Shown: one piece after another, positions 8,532 through 17,039 of the stretch
How positions within the stretch are numbered: position 1 is the first letter of the stretch
Layout: each line of letters opens with the position of its first letter
Notes under the pieces: model-generated
What the model was told of the DNA's origin: nothing
The model's input: the letters and a program-made list of their open reading frames with translations, nothing else
The model's database searches: none
Source: UBA668 sp043721915
GTDB lineage: Bacteria; Actinomycetota; Acidimicrobiia; Acidimicrobiales; Ilumatobacteraceae
DNA: 64,000 nucleotides
Assembly (NCBI GenBank): GCA_043721915.1
Contig: JAYSPV010000067.1
Location: 36,472-100,471 of the forward strand
Direction of reading: 5' to 3'
Translations under genes and position numbers: made by a program

Positions 8532-8894
8532 GTGCCTGACGTACGCGACGAACTCGACAAGCGCCTCGCCGATGTCGGCGACTTCATCCGCAGCCAACGT
8601 GAGGTCGCGCGCATGAGCGTTCGCCGGCTGGCCGAGGTGGCCGGCGTCAGCAACCCGTACCTGTCGCAGATCGAGCGCGGGCTGCGCAAACCCTCTGCCG
8701 ACATCCTGCAGCAGATCGCGAAGGCCCTGCAGATCAGTGCCGAGACGCTCTACGAGCGGGCGGGCCTGCTGGTGCCCGATGCCAACGCCCGCAGCGTGCG
8801 CGAAGCCATTGCCGCCGATCCGCTGCTCACGCAGGAGCAACAGCAGGCGCTGCTCAACGTGTACGAGAGCTTCGTCGGCGGCCGCCGCAAGTAG
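8532..8894 (+). CDS. XRE-family HTH transcriptional regulator
   Basis: This 120-aa protein has a Cro/C1-type helix-turn-helix at about residues 14-75, with MSVRRLAEVAGVSNPYLSQ and IERGLRKPSADILQQIAKAL clearly readable. A short C-terminal tail (LTQEEQQALLNVYESF) may be for dimerisation. It starts with GTG 11 bp after the RsiG-like gene and ends directly before the ATG of the LD-carboxypeptidase gene, so it is inside an operon. Target genes are unknown. Confidence 0.88.
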   Translation: MPDVRDELDKRLADVGDFIRSQREVARMSVRRLAEVAGVSNPYLSQIERGLRKPSADILQQIAKALQISAETLYERAGLLVPDANARSVREAIAADPLLTQEQQQALLNVYESFVGGRRK

Positions 8895-9932
8895 ATGGAT
8901 GTGATCCGCCCGAACCGGCTGCGCGCGGGCGAGACGGTGGCAGTGCTCTCGATGTCGTGGGGTGGGCCCGCCGTGTTCCCTCACGTGTTCGAAGCGGGCT
9001 GCGCGGCGCTCACCGAACGGCTCGGGCTGCGGATCCGCGAGTACCCGACCACCCGGCTGCGTTCGGGTTCGCCGTCGGCCGATCCACGAGCCCGGGCAGC
9101 CGACCTGAACGCCGCGTTCGCCGACGAGTCGGTGGCCGCGATCTTTGCCGCGATCGGTGGCGACGACTCAGCGTTGATCCTGCCCCATCTCGATGCCGAG
9201 CTGATTCGCGCCAACCCGAAGGTGCTGATGGGGTACTCGGACACCGCAACACAACTCGTCTTTTGCCATCTGCTCGGGCTGGTGACGTTCAACGGCCCGT
9301 CGGTGATGGCGGGCTTTGCCCAGATGTCGCACTTCGCCACCGCCGAGGCGCACGTTCGGTCATTGCTGATGGAGCCGGCGCCGACGTTCACCTACGAGCC
9401 CTACTCGCAGTGGATCGACGGCTATGCCGACTGGAACGACGTGGACAACGCGGCGCGCATCGGTGAGCCCCGACCGCACGATGGATGGCACTGGCTCAAC
9501 GGCGCGGGTCGCCGCTCGGGCCGGCTGTTCGGCGGTTGCGTGGAAGTGCTCGAGTTCCTGAAGGGCTCGCGGCATTGGCCCGCCGACGCGTTCTGGCACG
9601 ACCGCATCCTGTTCCTGGAGACCTCGGAGGAGATGCCCACCGTCGACCAGCTGCGCTACTGGTTGTTCAACTACGGCGTGCAGGGCGTCTTCGACTGCGC
9701 CGCCGGCCTGCTGATCGGGCGAGCCCGCGGCTACAGCGACGACGCCAAGGCCGCGCTCGACGCGATGGTGTGCGACGTGGTGGTGCGCCAGTTCGGTGCC
9801 GCCGAGTTGCCGATCGTGACCAACATGGACTTCGGCCACACCGACCCACAGTGGATCATGCCACTCGGTGTGCTGGCCGAACTCGACAGCGACGCCCGCA
9901 CGTTCCGCCTGCTCGAACCTGCCGTGTTGTGA
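8895..9932 (+). CDS. S66 family LD-carboxypeptidase-like peptidase
   Basis: The 345-aa protein matches the S66 family (LD-carboxypeptidase / MccF). The nucleophile serine is in LMGYSDTAT near residue 115, and the N-terminal GETVAVLSMSW and AAIFAAIGGDDS segments are typical. Classical members trim the tetrapeptide stem of murein during recycling, while MccF-like members cleave microcin C and related acyl-sulfamoyl adenylates. No signal peptide is seen, so it is cytosolic. It abuts the XRE gene and overlaps the glycosyltransferase start by 4 bp (GTGA). Confidence 0.85.
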   Translation: MDVIRPNRLRAGETVAVLSMSWGGPAVFPHVFEAGCAALTERLGLRIREYPTTRLRSGSPSADPRARAADLNAAFADESVAAIFAAIGGDDSALILPHLDAELIRANPKVLMGYSDTATQLVFCHLLGLVTFNGPSVMAGFAQMSHFATAEAHVRSLLMEPAPTFTYEPYSQWIDGYADWNDVDNAARIGEPRPHDGWHWLNGAGRRSGRLFGGCVEVLEFLKGSRHWPADAFWHDRILFLETSEEMPTVDQLRYWLFNYGVQGVFDCAAGLLIGRARGYSDDAKAALDAMVCDVVVRQFGAAELPIVTNMDFGHTDPQWIMPLGVLAELDSDARTFRLLEPAVL

Positions 9933-11110
9933 CGCAGTCTCCCCCCAGTTCACGCGCGGGCGGCGCATTGGCCGGGCAGCGGGTGCTGCTGGTGTCGGCG
10001 TTCGATCCATCCGCCATCGGCAACGGCTCGTCGATGCGCGCTCGGCGGTGGTGCCAGGCGCTGGTGGCAGTCGCCGGAGCGTTCGATGCTGTGGTGGTGC
10101 CGGTGGTGGACAGCGACGCTGCATCGGCGTACCACCGGGTGGTGCTGCCCGACGATCGCGCACTGGTCGCCGGTGCACCGCTGCTGATGCAACCACGCTG
10201 GCGCGACTGGATGGTGCGCGCCGACCCCCTGCCGCCTTCGGCCTCGCGGGCGCCTGCGTGGATGGGCCGCGATCTGCTCGCGCGCCTGCCGTGGCGCCCG
10301 GATCTGGTGGTGGCCTTCAAGATGGCCGTCGCACCGATGGCTGCCGACCTCGCACTGGAGTGCCAGGTGCCGCTGCTGGTCGACCTCGACGACGACGAGG
10401 CCACGCTCGCAGCAGGCTCGGGCGGGGTCCACGCCGACGCGCTCGAACGGCTGCTGCACGGTGTCGGTGATCTCGCCGCGCAGCTCACTGCCGCGTCACC
10501 GTCCGACGTGGAGGCCTTGGCGCCGCGCGTTGCTGCCCCCGTGATGGTGGCGCCGAACTGCGTGGAAATGCCAGCGGCGGCGACCACTGCTGGCCTCGCC
10601 GGCCGGGTGCTGTACGTGGCCAACTTCGGGTACGGCCCGAATCGGCAGTCGGCGCAGTGGCTGCGCCGCGAGGTGCTGCCACGCGTGCACGGCCTGCAGG
10701 AGCTGGCGGTGGTGGGTGCCGACGGCCAGACGCTCGGGTTCGCCGCCCCCGCCGTCACCCATGGTCGCGTCGCGGATCTTTCCCCCTTCTACCGCGACGC
10801 GCTGGTGGTGGCCTGCCCGGTGCTCTCCGGCTCGGGCACCAGCATCAAGGTGCTCGAGGCGCTCGCCCACTCGCGAGCGGTGCTCACCACGTCGGTCGGA
10901 GCGCGAGGTCTGGGCCTGGTGCCCGACGAACACGCCGTCGTGTGCGACGCGCCCGAGGAGTTCGCCGCCCGGCTGTCGGCGTTGCTCGCACACCCGGCCG
11001 AGGCAGCGGCGCTGGGTGCGCGCGGGCATGAGTGGGCGCGGGCCAACTGCTCCACCGAAGTCGGTGACGCAGCGATGGCTGCGGCAGCGGCCGCCGCACT
11101 CGGTCGCTGA
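9929..11110 (+). CDS. GT4-like glycosyltransferase
   Basis: This 393-aa protein has a C-terminal Rossmann half typical of GT4 enzymes: LYVANFGYGPN near the domain start, then a GSGTSIKVLEALAHSRAVLTT segment (the E-x7-E-like sugar-nucleotide region), VGARGL and a terminal helix. The N-terminal half is less conserved. It probably transfers a sugar from a nucleotide donor to an envelope or small-molecule acceptor, with specificity unknown. The GTG at 9929 overlaps the upstream TGA, which sets the start. It lies immediately before mshA, but nothing ties it to mycothiol synthesis. Confidence 0.75.
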   Translation: MTQSPPSSRAGGALAGQRVLLVSAFDPSAIGNGSSMRARRWCQALVAVAGAFDAVVVPVVDSDAASAYHRVVLPDDRALVAGAPLLMQPRWRDWMVRADPLPPSASRAPAWMGRDLLARLPWRPDLVVAFKMAVAPMAADLALECQVPLLVDLDDDEATLAAGSGGVHADALERLLHGVGDLAAQLTAASPSDVEALAPRVAAPVMVAPNCVEMPAAATTAGLAGRVLYVANFGYGPNRQSAQWLRREVLPRVHGLQELAVVGADGQTLGFAAPAVTHGRVADLSPFYRDALVVACPVLSGSGTSIKVLEALAHSRAVLTTSVGARGLGLVPDEHAVVCDAPEEFAARLSALLAHPAEAAALGARGHEWARANCSTEVGDAAMAAAAAAALGR

Positions 11111-11117
11111 CCGGGGA

Positions 11118-12365
11118 ATGTCGACCCCGGAGATAGTGTTTCCAACCGTCGTGCAACGCGTGGCAATGCTTTCTCTCCACACCTCACCTCTGGCGCAGCC
11201 GGGGTCGGGCGACAGTGGCGGCATGAACGTGTACGTGCGCGAGCTGGTCTCGGCGCTGTCGCAGGCCGGTGTGGAGTGCACCACGTACACCCGTCGCACC
11301 CGCGCCGATCAACCCGATGTCGTGCTGGTCGAGCCCGGCCATCGGGTGGTGCACATCGATGCCGGCCCGCTCGACTTGGCCAAGGAGCAGCTGCCCAGCG
11401 TGCTCGTGGAGTTCGGTGACTCGGTCATCGATCACCTCAAGAACGAGTCGCCTGCCGATGTCGTGCACGCCAATTACTTCCTCAGCGGCCTGGTTGCACA
11501 CCGCATCAAGCACGAGCTCGACATCCCCTTCGTGAGCACCTTCCACACGCTGGCCAAGGTGAAGGCCGAGGGCGGCGACCTCGAGCCCGAATGGCGTCAC
11601 CGCGCCGAGCAGGAGATCATCGGGTGCGCCGACGCGATCTGTGTCAGCTGCACCGAGGAGGAAAGCCAGTTCCGTCGCCTCTACGGGAATCCGAAGGGGC
11701 GCATCGAGATCGTGGCTCCAGGTGTGGAGCACGCGTTCTTCGCACCCGGCGAGCGCAGCGGCGCCCGCCGTGCGCTCGACCTTCCCCTGGATGCCCCGGT
11801 GCTGCTGTTCGTCGGCCGCATCCAGCCGCTGAAGGCCCCCGACATCGCAGTGCGCGCGCTGGCGGAGCTTCGCCGGCCCGATGCGCTGCTGCTGATCGTG
11901 GGCGGCGCCAGCGGCCAGGAGGGTGACAGCGAGGTCGCGTCGCTCCATGCCCTGATCGATGCACTGGGTGTTCGTGAGCAGGTGCGCTTCGTGCCGCCGC
12001 AGCCGCACCACATCCTCAGCACGTACTACCGCGCTGCCGACGCGGTGATCGTTCCCAGCCGTAGCGAGAGCTTCGGTCTCGTCGCGCTCGAGGCCTCCGC
12101 GTGCGGCATACCCGTGGTCGCGGCGGGTGTCGGTGGCCTGCTCACGCTCGTCGATCACGGCGAGACCGGGTACCTCCTCGCGGATCGCGACCCTGTGCTG
12201 TTCGCGCACTACCTGCGCGAGATCATCGATCATCCGGCCCACGCCGCTGCGCTGGGCCGCCGCGGCGCCGAGCGCGCGAAGCGCTACACGTGGGGTTTCG
12301 CCGCCGCTCGCCTGCGGCGTGTCTACAACGATCTCGGCGCCCGTGAACTGGTGGAGTGCACGTGA
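11118..12365 (+). CDS. mshA: D-inositol-3-phosphate glycosyltransferase (mycothiol synthesis)
   Basis: The 415-aa GT4 enzyme begins its catalytic core with MLSLHTSPLAQPGSGDSGGM, a hallmark of MshA. It also has LLFVGRIQPLKAPD and the ESFGLVALEASACGIPVVA donor-binding segment. MshA transfers GlcNAc from UDP-GlcNAc to 1L-myo-inositol-1-phosphate, the first committed step of mycothiol, the actinobacterial thiol redox buffer. The order mshA then YbjN-like protein matches what I recall from mycobacteria. The start is the ATG at 11118, seven bases after the upstream gene; a later GTG at 11151 is possible. Confidence 0.9.
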   Translation: MSTPEIVFPTVVQRVAMLSLHTSPLAQPGSGDSGGMNVYVRELVSALSQAGVECTTYTRRTRADQPDVVLVEPGHRVVHIDAGPLDLAKEQLPSVLVEFGDSVIDHLKNESPADVVHANYFLSGLVAHRIKHELDIPFVSTFHTLAKVKAEGGDLEPEWRHRAEQEIIGCADAICVSCTEEESQFRRLYGNPKGRIEIVAPGVEHAFFAPGERSGARRALDLPLDAPVLLFVGRIQPLKAPDIAVRALAELRRPDALLLIVGGASGQEGDSEVASLHALIDALGVREQVRFVPPQPHHILSTYYRAADAVIVPSRSESFGLVALEASACGIPVVAAGVGGLLTLVDHGETGYLLADRDPVLFAHYLREIIDHPAHAAALGRRGAERAKRYTWGFAAARLRRVYNDLGARELVECT

Positions 12366-12378
12366 CCGGGTCGCGGGG

Positions 12379-12843
12379 ATGACCGACTACCACCTTCCGC
12401 CGTCGTTGGCCGAGCACGAGGCCGCGATCACCAGCTGGTTGCACGGTTTCGCCACCGAGAACCCCGCATTCGAGGCAGTCGATCGTGGTGAACCCGGCGA
12501 GGCCGAGCCGCGTTGGTACGTGCGCCTTGCCGCGGAGGAGAAGGGCCACATGACGATCTGGTTCACCCTCGGGCAGCGCACCCTGCGCTACGAGGTGTAC
12601 GTGTTGCCGGCGCCCGCCGAGAACGTCGCCGCTGTCTACGAGCTGGCGCTGCGCCGCAACAGTGGAATGGTCGGCGCGCACTTCGCGATCGGGGTCGAAG
12701 ATGCGTTGTTCCTGCGCGGCGAGTTGCCGCTCTCGTGGCTGAACGAGGCCGAACTGGATCGCATCATCGGGTCGCTGTACAGCTACACCGAGAGCGCCTT
12801 CCCGGCGCTGGTGCGACTGGCCTTCGCCAGCAAATTCGCCTGA
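12379..12843 (+). CDS. YbjN domain-containing protein
   Basis: This 154-aa cytosolic protein has the pattern of YbjN-like proteins found after mshA in actinobacteria: a compact alpha/beta fold with the YEVYVLPAPAENVAAVYELALRRN segment and a helical end. Members resemble type III secretion chaperones and have been called sensory transduction regulators; no enzymatic role is known. It starts 13 bp after mshA on the same strand, so cotranscription is likely. Confidence 0.8.
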   Translation: MTDYHLPPSLAEHEAAITSWLHGFATENPAFEAVDRGEPGEAEPRWYVRLAAEEKGHMTIWFTLGQRTLRYEVYVLPAPAENVAAVYELALRRNSGMVGAHFAIGVEDALFLRGELPLSWLNEAELDRIIGSLYSYTESAFPALVRLAFASKFA

Positions 12844-12884
12844 CTCGTTTTCCGGTCCGCCTCATTCCCGGTGCCCAGTAGAGG

Positions 12885-12929
12885 TGCGGGGTGGGCGGCA
12901 CGTCGGGGAAGTCGTCCGCCCGCCCCGCA
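12885..12929 (+). terminator. Strong inverted repeat, possible terminator
   Basis: TGCGGGGTGGGCGG pairs with CCGCCCGCCCCGCA (14 bp, one G-U pair) around a 17-base loop, between the YbjN-like gene and the next + strand gene. There is no T-tract, so it may be a processing or pausing hairpin instead. Confidence 0.5.
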
Positions 12930-12983
12930 GTGACGCCACGCGGGTGCGTCAACCTTCATTGACGAGGCGGGAGTGGCTGGGTA

Positions 12984-13475
12984 GTGTCCGACATCGAGAT
13001 CGCCATCGATGCATCAGCCCGCAAACATGGCGTGCTGGACGGTGGTCATTCATGCAGTGAGTGCGCGCGTGAGGTTTCTGAAGGGTTGGTGGACGAAGTG
13101 ACCACTGAGCGACGAGGCCGTCAGCTGGCGAAGTTCGAAGCCTGGTCGGAGGGCATCGATGCCGACGATCTCGTGACAGTCGATGCATCGGCACTGCAAC
13201 GGATCACTGAACTCGCCGACCAGAGCGCCGCACTCGACGAGGCGCTGGCGGAGGCCGTGATGACCGCGCGACTCGGCGGGCACTCCTGGTCGAAGATCGC
13301 GACCATGCTGGGCGTCACCAAGCAGGCAGCACAGCAGCGTTACGGAAAGCGATCGGCGGCCGATGCGTTGGAGCGGACCGGTGGGCCGTTGACCCCCGAG
13401 GAACTCGCTTGGGCCGATGAGGTGCTCGGTGTAGGAAGGTCGAGCTCGCTCGACCAGCGTAACAAGGGGGTCTGA
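12984..13475 (+). CDS. Small HTH DNA-binding protein
   Basis: The 163-aa protein carries a helix-turn-helix near residues 93-120 (GGHSWSKIATMLGVTKQAAQQ), a sequence type common in actinobacterial regulators that combine sigma-4-like helices. The N-terminal part has two cysteines (HSCSEC) about residues 23-27, which could bind metal or be redox-active. The function is unknown. It starts with GTG; its own promoter probably lies in the 140-bp gap that holds the preceding hairpin. Confidence 0.65.
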   Translation: MSDIEIAIDASARKHGVLDGGHSCSECAREVSEGLVDEVTTERRGRQLAKFEAWSEGIDADDLVTVDASALQRITELADQSAALDEALAEAVMTARLGGHSWSKIATMLGVTKQAAQQRYGKRSAADALERTGGPLTPEELAWADEVLGVGRSSSLDQRNKGV

Positions 13476-13550
13476 CAGGGTTCCAGGCGGCACTCGACGC
13501 GTCCGCGGACGCGTGGAACCGAATCGGGGGCATGGCGGTCAGGTCGGGGT

Positions 13551-14066
13551 ATGGAGCAGGATGCGGTGATGGCCGAGGGCATGTGGGTGGACCCGCTGCT
13601 GGCCCGGCGGCGCCCAGCGCTCGCCGTCGACGTGGATGCGCTGTACCGGCTGCACCGAACCCGCCTCACCCGGCTGGCGGCCGCGATCACGCTCGACCAT
13701 TCGCTGGCCGAAGAGGTCGTACAGGATGCGTTCGCCGGCCTGCACCGCCACCGGGCGGACGTCGACAACCCTGAGGCGTACCTGCAGCGATCGGTGGTCA
13801 ACCTCGGCATCAAGCTGCTGCGCCGTCGAGCCGTGGCCGGCCGCAATCCGTTGCCGGTCGCTCCCGTCACTGACAACCCCGAGCTGGACGAGACCTGGGC
13901 CGTGGTGCGCCGTCTCCCTGCTCGCCAACGCGCCGTGGTGGCGCTGCGCTACTGGTGCGACCTCAGCGAGTCCGACATCGCCGACACCCTCGGCTGGCCG
14001 GCCGGCACCGTGAAGTCCACCCTGCACCGAGCGCTCGCGCGCCTGAAGGAGGAACTGCAGCCATGA
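13551..14066 (+). CDS. ECF-type RNA polymerase sigma factor
   Basis: This 171-aa protein has sigma region 2 (LYRLHRTRLTRLAAAITL, AEEVVQDAFAGLHRH; about residues 27-70) and region 4 (about 115-168) with LPARQRAVVALRYWCDLSE and the recognition helix WPAGTVKSTLHRALARLK. It lacks regions 1.1 and 3, as ECF sigmas do. Its stop overlaps the start of the next gene (ATGA), whose product is a single-pass membrane protein; this is the usual layout for a sigma factor with its membrane regulator. Confidence 0.9.
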   Translation: MEQDAVMAEGMWVDPLLARRRPALAVDVDALYRLHRTRLTRLAAAITLDHSLAEEVVQDAFAGLHRHRADVDNPEAYLQRSVVNLGIKLLRRRAVAGRNPLPVAPVTDNPELDETWAVVRRLPARQRAVVALRYWCDLSESDIADTLGWPAGTVKSTLHRALARLKEELQP

Positions 14067-15973
14067 CCATCGACCTACGCGACCCGATCGACGACCAGGA
14101 GGTGGGGCGCCGCCTACGAGCGATGTTCACCGCGGTGATGCCACTGCTCGACATGGAGCCGGCAGCAACCGAAGCCGACAGGGCGGACACCATCGTGGTG
14201 CCGTTGCGAGCGCGGCCCGCGGCGGCGCGACGGGGCAAGAGCCGTCGCCTCGTTGCGGTCATGACCGCCGCGGCAGCGATCGTTGCTGTGGTCGCCCTCG
14301 TCCGCAACCCCGTCACCGACGCCCCTGCGGACACCTCGACCACCCTGCCCGCGGCGCCGCCCGCGTGGTACGGCATCATCCGCCCCTTCCTGCCCGCAGG
14401 CTTCGACCAGATCGCCCTGCTCGAAGCAACGGGGGGCCTGGTCCGTTTCTCTGCGTGGCGGCCGACGACCGCTGAGCAGATCGATGTCACGGTCGCCCTC
14501 GGGAACGCGCTTCCGCCGCCCGCCACAGCCACCGTCACGTCCTCCGACGAGATCGGCGAGTGGTACGAGTTCGAGTCGGGCGTCAAGGTCGTGGCGAAGA
14601 CTGGCCTTTCGGTCCTCGTCCAGTGCGGCATGCCGCCGGTTGCGGTGTCGCTGGCGGAGGTCGGCTCCCCTCCGTGCGGCGAGCAGCCCACCGCCGCGGC
14701 GATCGACGCCGAGGTGTTGCACGCGATGGCAACGTCGCTGGCAAGCGAATTCCCGATGGACTCGGTGCCGATGGCATTCTCTCAGCCGACGCCTGTTGCT
14801 GGCGACCTGCCGGTGGCCGAGTGGATCAACGCCGTTCGCCCTGATCGGCCGTTCATGGGATGGGACGTCGAGGGCTACCACGGCGCTGCGGTGGTCGCCT
14901 GGCTGAGTCCGTCGTCGTCGCCGCTCACCGCGGTGCTGACGGTGATCAACGGTGTGTACCCGGCGGGGGCGGACCCGTCGGTGCCGACGATGGCGATGGA
15001 ACGAATGGCTGACCCGCGCAGCCGGTTCACCCACTTCGACGAGGTCGCAGTGGCGTGGATGGTGAGTGCCGATGGCGTCGGGTTCCAGATCGCCACCACG
15101 GATCTCAGCGACGGCAATCTGCTGCGCCTGGGCGGTCTGATCGAGAACCTCGCGCTGCAACCGACCGACTTCGCGGCGGCCACGACCCTGCCCGGACCGA
15201 TCTCCACCTCGACCACCGACCCCGGCCGCGAGCTGGGCGACGCCGACCGCCTCGCCGCCGTCCAGGCAATCAGCGCCGTGTTGCCCATCGGGTTCGAACG
15301 GCTGCAGGTCTCCCCCGACCTGACGAGCATCCAAGCGTTCGACGCGGCCGACCGGGTGATCACGGCGACCTACTGGGTGGCTGGTGAGTGGACAGGCGGC
15401 TCGACGATGCCGCCGATTACGGTGCTGGGCGGCGAGCCAGCCGCGTACTTGCCGCAGCCGAACGGCGGCGTGCTGATGTGGAGCTATCAGACAGGTGGTC
15501 GGCTGGAGATCAGCTGCGCAACGCCGTCCGGCAGCCTTTGTGAAGCGGTCGGTGCGTACGACTCGGTGTCGACGTCCGACCTGGCCAACGTCGCTCGCGA
15601 CCTGCTGCCCATGTTCCGAAGCGCGGACGACGGCGACGAGTCGTCCCCGCTGGCGACGCTGCGGGACATGACACCGCCGGAGGGTGTCTCGGTCGACGCG
15701 GCCGCGGCGGAGGCCCTTTTCCGAGAGGCGGTCGGCCCGACGGTGATCGAGTTCCTGCCGCCGGTCACCGGCGTGGCCGCATCCAACATCGACGAGCCGA
15801 TGGCGTTGGCCGCGGGCGAGAACACCGTGTGGGTGTCGATCGTGTCCAGTTCTGGCGTGCTGTTCCGGGCGCTGGTGGGAATTCCGTCCACCGGCAGCCC
15901 GACCGATGCGATGCTCGAGCTTGCCGATTTCGGCCTGCTGGCCGGCACAGAGGTGGCCGTGACCGAGCCGTGA
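14063..15973 (+). CDS. Single-pass membrane protein, probable ECF sigma partner
   Basis: The 636-aa protein has a cytosolic N-terminus of about 55 residues, one transmembrane helix (about residues 57-76) and a large extracytoplasmic part that looks like two related halves (GIIRPFLPAGFDQIALLEA and ISAVLPIGFERLQVSPD). Its start overlaps the sigma gene by 4 bp. The arrangement suggests an anti-sigma or sensor role, but I see no zinc anti-sigma HxxxCxxC motif. The outer part may sense envelope conditions. Function inferred from position only. Confidence 0.6.
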   Translation: MTIDLRDPIDDQEVGRRLRAMFTAVMPLLDMEPAATEADRADTIVVPLRARPAAARRGKSRRLVAVMTAAAAIVAVVALVRNPVTDAPADTSTTLPAAPPAWYGIIRPFLPAGFDQIALLEATGGLVRFSAWRPTTAEQIDVTVALGNALPPPATATVTSSDEIGEWYEFESGVKVVAKTGLSVLVQCGMPPVAVSLAEVGSPPCGEQPTAAAIDAEVLHAMATSLASEFPMDSVPMAFSQPTPVAGDLPVAEWINAVRPDRPFMGWDVEGYHGAAVVAWLSPSSSPLTAVLTVINGVYPAGADPSVPTMAMERMADPRSRFTHFDEVAVAWMVSADGVGFQIATTDLSDGNLLRLGGLIENLALQPTDFAAATTLPGPISTSTTDPGRELGDADRLAAVQAISAVLPIGFERLQVSPDLTSIQAFDAADRVITATYWVAGEWTGGSTMPPITVLGGEPAAYLPQPNGGVLMWSYQTGGRLEISCATPSGSLCEAVGAYDSVSTSDLANVARDLLPMFRSADDGDESSPLATLRDMTPPEGVSVDAAAAEALFREAVGPTVIEFLPPVTGVAASNIDEPMALAAGENTVWVSIVSSSGVLFRALVGIPSTGSPTDAMLELADFGLLAGTEVAVTEP

Positions 15974-16020
15974 GGAAACCACTCGCGGCTCGCGCACACG
16001 CCCTCGCGTAGCCTGGCGGG

Positions 16021-16812
16021 ATGACGACGTACCGGTTGGCAGTGGTGGGGGGCGGCAACATGGGTGCCGCCCTGGTGGGTGGCATGTTGCAGGGTGGCTG
16101 GCCTGCGGCCGACCTGGCGATCGTCGAGGTGCTGCCGGCTCGCGCCGCACAGCTGCGCGAGATGTTCCCCGGCGTCACCGTCACCGACGAGACCCCGGCC
16201 TGTGAGGCTGCGCTGATCGCCGTCAAGCCCTACGACGTCGCTGCCGCCTGTGCCGTGGCCGCTCGCGCCGGCGCTACTCGGCTGTTGAGCATCGCCGCCG
16301 GCATCTCCGTGGCGGCCCTGCAGGAGGCCGCCGGAGCAGATGTGGCCGTGGTGCGCGCAATGCCCAACACACCCGCTCTCGTCGGTGAAGGTGCCGCCGG
16401 CATCTGTGCCGGTCCGACGGCCGATGACGCGGATCTTGCGTGGGCGGAGAGCATCCTCGGTTCGGTGGGCATCGTCGTGCGGGTACCCGAGGCGCAGCTC
16501 GATGCGGTCACCGGCGTGGCGGGCAGCGGCCCCGCGTACTTGTTCCTGGTCGCGGAGGCGATGATCGATGCCGGCGTGCTGGCGGGCCTCAGCCGTGCCA
16601 ACAGCGAGGCGTTGGTCACGCAGTTGTTCGTCGGCTCGGCAGCGCTGCTGCGCGAACGCGGCGAGCCCGCCCAACTGCGGGCGATGGTGACGTCGCCCGG
16701 TGGCACCACGGCTGCAGGCCTGCACCAACTGGAAGTGCACTCGGTGCGTGCTGCGTTCATGGATGCCGTGCTGGCGGCCACCGAACGCAGCGCGGAGCTC
16801 GGGCGGCGCTGA
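16021..16812 (+). CDS. proC: Pyrroline-5-carboxylate reductase
   Basis: This 263-aa enzyme has an N-terminal Rossmann motif (VVGGGNMGAALVGG), the VVRAMPNTPALVGEG segment and the C-terminal signature VTSPGGTTAAGLHQLE. It reduces 1-pyrroline-5-carboxylate to proline with NAD(P)H, the last step of proline synthesis in the cytosol. Length is normal for the family. About 50 bp separate it from the preceding membrane protein gene, and a 227-bp structured gap follows it. Confidence 0.93.
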   Translation: MTTYRLAVVGGGNMGAALVGGMLQGGWPAADLAIVEVLPARAAQLREMFPGVTVTDETPACEAALIAVKPYDVAAACAVAARAGATRLLSIAAGISVAALQEAAGADVAVVRAMPNTPALVGEGAAGICAGPTADDADLAWAESILGSVGIVVRVPEAQLDAVTGVAGSGPAYLFLVAEAMIDAGVLAGLSRANSEALVTQLFVGSAALLRERGEPAQLRAMVTSPGGTTAAGLHQLEVHSVRAAFMDAVLAATERSAELGRR

Positions 16813-16876
16813 GTCCCGGAAAAGAAATTCGGGTGTGACTCTTTTCTCAAGGCCCGTGTTGTGCCTATTGTTCGCC

Positions 16877-16909
16877 TCGGTCGCAAGACCGACCAAGTGA
16901 TTCGTCACT
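16877..16909 (+). ncRNA. Two adjacent stable tetraloop hairpins (candidate structured RNA)
   Basis: TCGGTC-GCAA-GACCGA (16877-16892) and AGTGA-TTCG-TCACT (16896-16909) lie back to back between proC and the SAM hydroxide adenosyltransferase gene. If transcribed from the + strand they form hairpins capped by GNRA and UUCG tetraloops, the two most stable classes. I do not recognise a known riboswitch consensus; SAM-I landmarks are absent. Confidence 0.4.
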
Positions 16910-16942
16910 CGGGTGTCGCGCCTCACAAGGGCTGCGCCGCGG

Positions 16943-16989
16943 AGGGCTGGTGCCATCGGGGGGTTGGCATCGGCCCTCTTCGATTTTTC
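16943..16989 (+). terminator. Rho-independent terminator-like hairpin
   Basis: A 13-bp helix (16943-16955 with 16965-16977, starting AGGGC and ending GCCCT, with G-U pairs) closes a 9-base loop and is followed by a T-rich stretch ending in five T (16985-16989). It lies 50 bp before the next start codon. It could end proC transcription or act as an attenuator for the downstream gene. Confidence 0.55.
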
Positions 16990-17039
16990 GGACAGGCTCG
17001 TCCCAACGGCTCGGCCGCCCGGCCGGATAGGTTGCCCGC

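Noticed and set aside
16813..17039. SAM-I riboswitch before the SAM hydroxide adenosyltransferase gene
   Set aside because: The conserved GGTGGAGGGACTGGCCC-like core and GATGAAACCCGGCAACC segment of SAM-I are absent; only generic hairpins remain.
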